Below the pieces are notes generated by a model. The model saw only the letters and a program-made list of their open reading frames with translations, made no database searches and had not been told where the DNA came from. Source: Dipteris shenzhenensis (Eukaryota > Polypodiophyta > Polypodiopsida > Gleicheniales). Taken from it: a stretch of 64,000 bases of DNA. A program made the translations under genes and the position numbers. The stretch is taken from assembly GCA_047967505.1 (NCBI GenBank), contig CM106541.1; one strand, given 5' to 3'. This document shows positions 58,701 through 64,000 of the stretch, piece by piece. Every line of letters begins with the position of its first letter. Within the stretch, counting starts at the first letter, position 1.

Positions 58701-59603
58701 CATATATACATTGATCATATTACATAAAGTTTTGTACCAAAAATAAATAAGACTAGAATTATTTCTTATTGCAATACCAAGGTAGGATTCCAATCCAAAA
58801 ATATGTGCAAAAACACATCTTAATACCTCTCATAAACTTCTTCGCATACATTTCCTTGTTGTTGTGGTTGACTCTTACCCAATAAACAAGCTATCAAAGC
58901 AATCAACCACTTTAGCAATCACAATATCCACAAGACCTCTCACTTCTCATGACTCAATTGTGGTGCACAAAGAAAAGATACATATGAACTTTTAAGAATT
59001 GAAGAATTAGTAAAAGGCTTAGCATCTACATTAAGGAAAGAAATACCCTCATGTTTTCTCTTAAGTACGAGAAGTGTATACGATAGGCAAAATTTTGTAA
59101 TCACCAAATGTTATTCCCACTATAAATATTATACTTGTAAAAGATATTATTAACGTTTTCACATTTACATTAACCTCTTATTCATGAACATTAATTTTGT
59201 TCCAAAAGTGCATGAAAATAGCATGATCATGTTGGTAACCTAAAAAATTCACCAATGAATCGGATAATCATACTGCTGGTAATACCTATAATATTGGTGT
59301 TACTCCATATAATATTGGGAGTAATTACTCATATATAGGCAATTTAAAAAAAACTTGTGGTACATGTACTATTATCGATGTAATAATTGCATATACTAGC
59401 ACTATCAAGGCTTGTATCAATGGTAGTTTTAATTGGCTTTCCTGCCCATTTCATGCATAAGGAAAGCTTGCAAGAGCTACAAGCACTCTTCATGTAGCAA
59501 GAGTGTAGTCCATAGCTCCTACACTTAGTGTATTGGGTAAGGATAGAGATGATAATAGTCACCATCGTTAATACAACATTCAAAATGAGATAGAACACAC
59601 TGT

Positions 59604-60068
59604 GTGAATGAGAAACATTTGAATCAATCTCAAGATAAAGTGCAACATAAAGTTCTCATTCCTCAATATGCAACTTTAGAAAGTCTAATTGATAAAGAAA
59701 ATCATTTTTGGTGGTTATTGAAAATAAATTCTTCTTTGAAATTTCTACATCCAAACAAAAATGCTATGTATATTTTACCAATTTTGGGGCTCTTTGCATT
59801 CAAAAGTCTCACTATGTCCACATTGAGCCTCATCACTTTTGTTAGGTCTCAAATTTTGTCTAAAATGAGGATGATTCTAATTTTGATATATGGAATGCGA
59901 TCATTTCTTCTTCGTCCAGTTCATACCTTCTCCCCCATCTACAAGTGCATTAGAATGGGCGGTTTCACTCACATGTCCTTGATAGAGCACAAAAGTTTGT
60001 ACAAAGTGTTGTATCTTCAAGGCTCTTCATGGGATGGAGACTACAAGTTGGAATGTCATGAAATTTAG
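59604..60068 (+). CDS. Hypothetical open frame, 154 codons
   Basis: The longest ORF in the right part of the window, starting MNEKHLNQSQDKVQHK. It has two hydrophobic stretches (around MYILPILGLFAF and MILILIYGMRSFLL). I do not recognise it. It could be chance or part of a decayed element, since it lies directly upstream of the LINE. Confidence 0.25.
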   Translation: MNEKHLNQSQDKVQHKVLIPQYATLESLIDKENHFWWLLKINSSLKFLHPNKNAMYILPILGLFAFKSLTMSTLSLITFVRSQILSKMRMILILIYGMRSFLLRPVHTFSPIYKCIRMGGFTHMSLIEHKSLYKVLYLQGSSWDGDYKLECHEI

Positions 60069-60201
60069 ACTTGGCTTTAAGACTAAATCTAATAATAAAG
60101 ATAAATAAAACTTAATTTTCAATATTGCCGTACAAGAGTTTTGATTTAAAGGGCCCCTTACAGTAAGGACCATTCTAACACCAATATTAGATTGAGCAAT
60201 T

Positions 60202-62730
60202 GTGCTGGTTCATGGGTCTCTGAATGGGAAGGAACTTTTTCGAGATGAGGAAGGTCAATTCATAGTAGTAGAGCTTGTTATGGATGGATTTGTTTTTCGA
60301 TTCATGTGTATGTATGCCCCACACACCCCACAAGAGAGAGGAAGTTGTTGGTCAGACATGAATAGATCCATGCAAGGTGATCATTGGATAGTTGGGTGTG
60401 GGGGGATGGAATTTTACCGAAATGGATTTTGTTAGGTCTCACCCAGTCTTGCACCTAAGTGGCTTAGAAAGAGAGGCATGCGAAGAATTTACCATCAACC
60501 AAGGATTAGTTGATTGCATAAGGCTAGATCCAAAGGGTTTAAGAGTTTTGAGCTGGGAGAATTGACCGAATATATGCATACGAGGAGGGATGGTGGATGT
60601 GAGGACCCATGAAGGGTGAGTTAGTGCTTACATCTAGCCTTTCTAACCACACATTTGTTTTGTGGTCCTTTTTTGTACCAATGATGGCGGGTTGCTCCCT
60701 GGACATCCCTTACGTATTCAATAAGTGCCACCTTGCATCTAAAAAGTTCTACAAAGAAATCAGACAACTTTGGACTACGCATGACTAGAGATGGTTAGAC
60801 CCATGTCAGAAATGGGATGAGCCCATTAGGAGAATTCACTGACAATCCAGAGAAGTTTCCTGCAATTCAAGAAAGCAAGAGAGGTTGAGGGAGATCACCT
60901 AATCCTAGTTGTCCTCGAGCGACCCAATCCTTACAACCTTAATGATTGAGGTGGAATTGCAGCTAAATGTCCAAGAGCATGAAGAGGCAAAGTGGGCGCG
61001 AGTGGGTCGAAGACCTTCTAGTCCAACCCATCAAGAGAGGGGTGGTGGTAAGGTATCTAGGTGCACCCTTGGGCGTGGACATCACCAAGCATCATAGATT
61101 CAATTGGTTCTTAGAAAAATTTAAAAGTAATTTAAGGCTTGGCAAGGTATGCAACTAAGTTGGAACACAAGATTCAACATATCCTATCGGCTACGATAAT
61201 TTATGTAGCCTTAGTATAGAATTTCTCTAATGCTAACTGGCTCGAGGTAGAGAGGCTCTTCTGTGCTTTCTTTCAGCTGAGACAATTAACAAAAAGAGGA
61301 TGCATTATATCCCATGGGACCCTCTCAACGCCCCTAAAGCGCAGGGAGGTCTGGGCCTAGCCAACATCAAACTTTAAAACAGGGTTCTAATCTGTAAGTG
61401 GCTACCATGCCTTTTCCATAGTCAATCTCCTTGGATTGAGATTGTGAAGGTTGACATAGAGAAGGGAAAGGGTCAAGGGGTAGGCACTTGGTCCCCGGGG
61501 TGCCAACTCCCTTTAGTAAGAATAGGTATGAAAATTTTGAGTATGAGATGAATTTAAGAACATGCGATGAGTAAAAGTTAGTCAAATTAGCACGATTGTG
61601 TTCTACACTAAAAGAGCTTCAAATATGTCTTTACACCTAGTAACACATGAAAAAGTTGCACAATCTTGAAAGGAGTTGGGTTTTTATATTTTAGTGTATT
61701 TTTTGTTTCAACCCCCATCATCCAAAAGACCCCCCTTTGGGTCTAACATATTATGAAAAATATATACAAGTCCTAAAATCTTTCATAATTTTTGAAGTAT
61801 AAACCTTATGCTTTGTGGCACGAAGGACTATAGATTGTCATATTTTTGCCTTGCATATTTAAAACTTTTTTAAGAAATCCATTCATATTATATATGGACC
61901 TTGTCCTCCCATACCCTATATTTTGGACAAGGGTAGTAACATAATACATATTGATTTGGTGCCCCAAGACTTGGGCAGGACTGTGATGGTATGAAAAAAG
62001 CTCGTATTGAGTTTTCCCGTGCGAGCGCATGGATCAGATTGGACGATGGGCCTAATGTCGACACGGAAGGAAGGTATCAAGCTACTAAGATGGAAGGGAC
62101 ACACATAGCTCAGAGGGGATGCCAGTCTCCATGAGAGTATTTGGTGGAGCATAGCATTTACATAGGAACCATTCGAGCTACATGATGTGGTATACGCCTG
62201 AAATTTCTTCATGAAAGGTGTCAAGGTGTGGGATGAGGGTTTTGAATTATCTTTGGGATCCTAGGATGCAAATTGGATGTCAATGCCCCACCTTGAGGTC
62301 AAATATAAACTAAGTTTAGTGGAAAGATACCTTCTACATGTGGTCCTGGATAGGATCCCTGAACACTAGGCGACGTATATGGTGGCCTCGCAGGTGTGGA
62401 GAGAGGACTAATGGACGACGGAAAAAACATGCCTCAAGAAGATTACCACTGCAAAAATAGTATATCATAACTTTATTCAATCTGACTCCTCAATTCCAGT
62501 GCTTAACAGGAAGTGGTCTCTCTGAAGAGGTGAGGCATGGAGGCAATGCTTCCGAATCATTTGGAAAAAATGCATAGCAAGTAAAGCTCATTTCTTACTT
62601 TGGAAGGTCAGGCATTAGTGGATTTCAGTAAAGGGGAGGATCTCCAAACACCTTCTGACCTGCCCTGTTTGTCCCCTTTGCGACAAGGAAATCGAGTTAG
62701 TGAGTCATCTCATGTGGCACTATCAGGTAA
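60202..62730 (+). pseudogene. LINE (plant L1-like) with internal deletion
   Basis: The plus-strand order is LINE-like. Endonuclease middle part is FVFRFMCMYAPHTPQERGSC (about 60.29-60.35 kb). Then, with the RT core missing, comes the RT C-terminal region GVVVRYLGAPLGVD (about 61.04 kb), IPWDPLNAPKAQGGLGLANI (about 61.3-61.37 kb), and finally a zf-RVT block with WKKCIASKAHFLLWKV and CPVCPLCDKEIELVSHLMWH (62.56-62.72 kb). The catalytic RT motif (usually YADD) was not found between 60.7 and 61.0 kb. About 0.55 kb between 61.5 and 62.05 kb is not LINE-like. Confidence 0.85.
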
Positions 62731-62959
62731 CACATGAAGTTTAGCATAGAGCCGAACAATTCATTCGTGAGTCCAGTCTCATGTCGAAGCTTACACAGGT
62801 TCTAGGTGGTGAAGCATGGTTCTGCTCAAAGAGGATGGGATATTCTCATCCTCTTGCTACTTGTTGGCCTTATGTTAGGGCGGCTATGATGATTCCATTC
62901 TGGGAAGTCTGTAACAACATTTACTTTAATGCTGGGGATGGGTCATAGGTTTCACGAGA

Positions 62960-64000
62960 GTTTCACACTCCTCTAGCTGCTTGTAGCGTAGGCTGTGGGC
63001 ATGTGGCCCATTTTTTGAGCAACAAAATTTTGTAGTCGGTGTTTTCAAGCCTGACCAGTCCCTTAATACAATTGTCTTTTTTTTTCAAAACTCCAGTATT
63101 AGATACCAAAATTTATGGCCCTATTACAAGAGAAGAGCATTTAGGAATGCCCATATGGGAATATAAGATAAAAGAATGAGAAGAATTCTCATAGAACTAC
63201 ACTCAATATTAATACTTTTATTGATGATGCCATTATCATCCATAAAGTGAGGATTAACATGGTATTTTGTATAATCTTATTGTTAATCAATTCTTTATAC
63301 AATTTGTACATTTGCTTCTTCTTGTTTATTCCTTCTAGCCTAAATTTTCTCCTATTCTAATTTATCATCATTGTAACCTTCATTAGGCATTAGAATTGAT
63401 TATCCTCATGATGGTAATGCCAGATGTTCATTTCAAGATTCTCTTGCGCTGAAAATTTGGGTGATAATAAACAAGAAAGGTTACTTCATTCTATGGTGGA
63501 GATCTTACCTTCCATGATAAGTGCCTCTAGGAATGTATTGTGGACACAACCATTTCTTGGTTGTAGGTAGCCATGGTGTCTCCATCGTTATGATCCATAT
63601 GCCTTCCAACATTGAATGCATCCTTCCAATCAAAAATGTGAAAAAACCATTTAAAATGATATATGCTAGTCTAGCCAGCTAACAATAATGGAAGTAATAT
63701 AATTCTTGCAAGTGGGATGAGGTTAAGAATTGAAAGCATCCTATAAAATTTTCCATTTAACGGTATGTATTTGATTAATACACACTAACACTTGTTTGTA
63801 TATAATGTGACATGCAACATTCTACTTGATAGAGGAAACATCAATAAAGAATTTTACTAATTCTAATATTTTGTAGAGCAAAGGTCATGGGCCCACTGGG
63901 GTGCCCTCCTCTTGGTGGATATAAAGTCTATGAAAGGTTGTTGGATTCCCTTTTTAGTACAAGTTATTGTCTTGGTTGCCCATCCTTCCTCTGTATAGTT
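62960..64000. other. No recognisable gene
   Basis: AT-rich DNA with no open frame of note. Confidence 0.6.

Larger units (their letters stand above)
54011..59600. other. AT-rich, ORF-poor stretch
   Basis: Between 54.0 and 59.3 kb there is no open frame of 60 codons beginning with Met on either strand. It contains two local duplications (55.44-55.78 kb) and a short repeated CTTTTAGCTACAA phrase at 57.51-57.57 kb. I saw no transposon protein remnants. Confidence 0.7.

Noticed and set aside
1-64000. CRISPR arrays, rRNA, tRNA genes, bacterial operons
   Set aside because: No regular spacer-repeat arrays and no recognisable tRNA or rRNA sequence were seen; all coding evidence is eukaryotic plant type. 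A tRNA search program could still find a gene missed by eye.

Overview
The window reads as nuclear DNA of a land plant with a repeat-rich genome. One host gene is recognisable by its plant-type SnRK1 gamma-subunit exons. The rest is mainly decayed plant-type transposable elements: Ty1/copia, Ty3/gypsy, Helitron, CACTA, hAT and LINE. These are separated by AT-rich, ORF-poor DNA with many short tandem duplications and microsatellites. I cannot resolve the species or lineage from the sequence.

Layout. 1-7.3 kb: 5' part of a KING1-like SnRK1 gamma-subunit gene on the minus strand (exons 1-4, intron 3 about 4.3 kb). Its last exons lie off the left edge. 9.7-13.0 kb: degenerate Ty1/copia pol on the plus strand with remnants of its LTR junctions. 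13.0-14.4 kb: the 3' part of an LTR, a primer-binding site and the leader of another plus-strand LTR element. 14,377-18,680: a complete non-coding LTR retrotransposon (LARD-like) on the minus strand with LTRs, PBS, PPT and a 5-bp target duplication. 18.7-23.0 kb: a minus-strand Helitron remnant that keeps the Rep side but lacks the helicase. 24.2-25.1 kb: an unrecognised spliced gene-like region, minus strand. 27.1-29.2 kb: CACTA remnant, minus strand. 29.2 kb: orphan RNase H fragment. 30.0-34.7 kb: the best-preserved element, a plus-strand Ty3/gypsy copy carrying gag to integrase, followed by a probable 3' LTR. 35.7-38.7 kb: repeat-rich, microsatellite-rich DNA. 40.9-42.1 kb: LINE endonuclease and hAT BED-finger scraps, minus strand. 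44.6-47.7 kb: a second, more decayed Ty3/gypsy copy on the minus strand, interrupted by foreign sequence. 50.4-51.5 kb: an isolated GC-richer island of unknown nature. 54-59.6 kb: almost featureless AT-rich DNA. 60.2-62.7 kb: plus-strand LINE with most of its reverse transcriptase deleted.

Only the KING1-like gene looks like an intact host function. Its four exons join in phase through consensus splice sites to give 259 codons. The most distinctive element is the 4.3-kb non-autonomous LTR retrotransposon, which sits exactly at the junction between an LTR-element leader and a Helitron remnant. The most unusual coding signal is a tandemly duplicated, unrecognised domain upstream of the Helitron Rep region.
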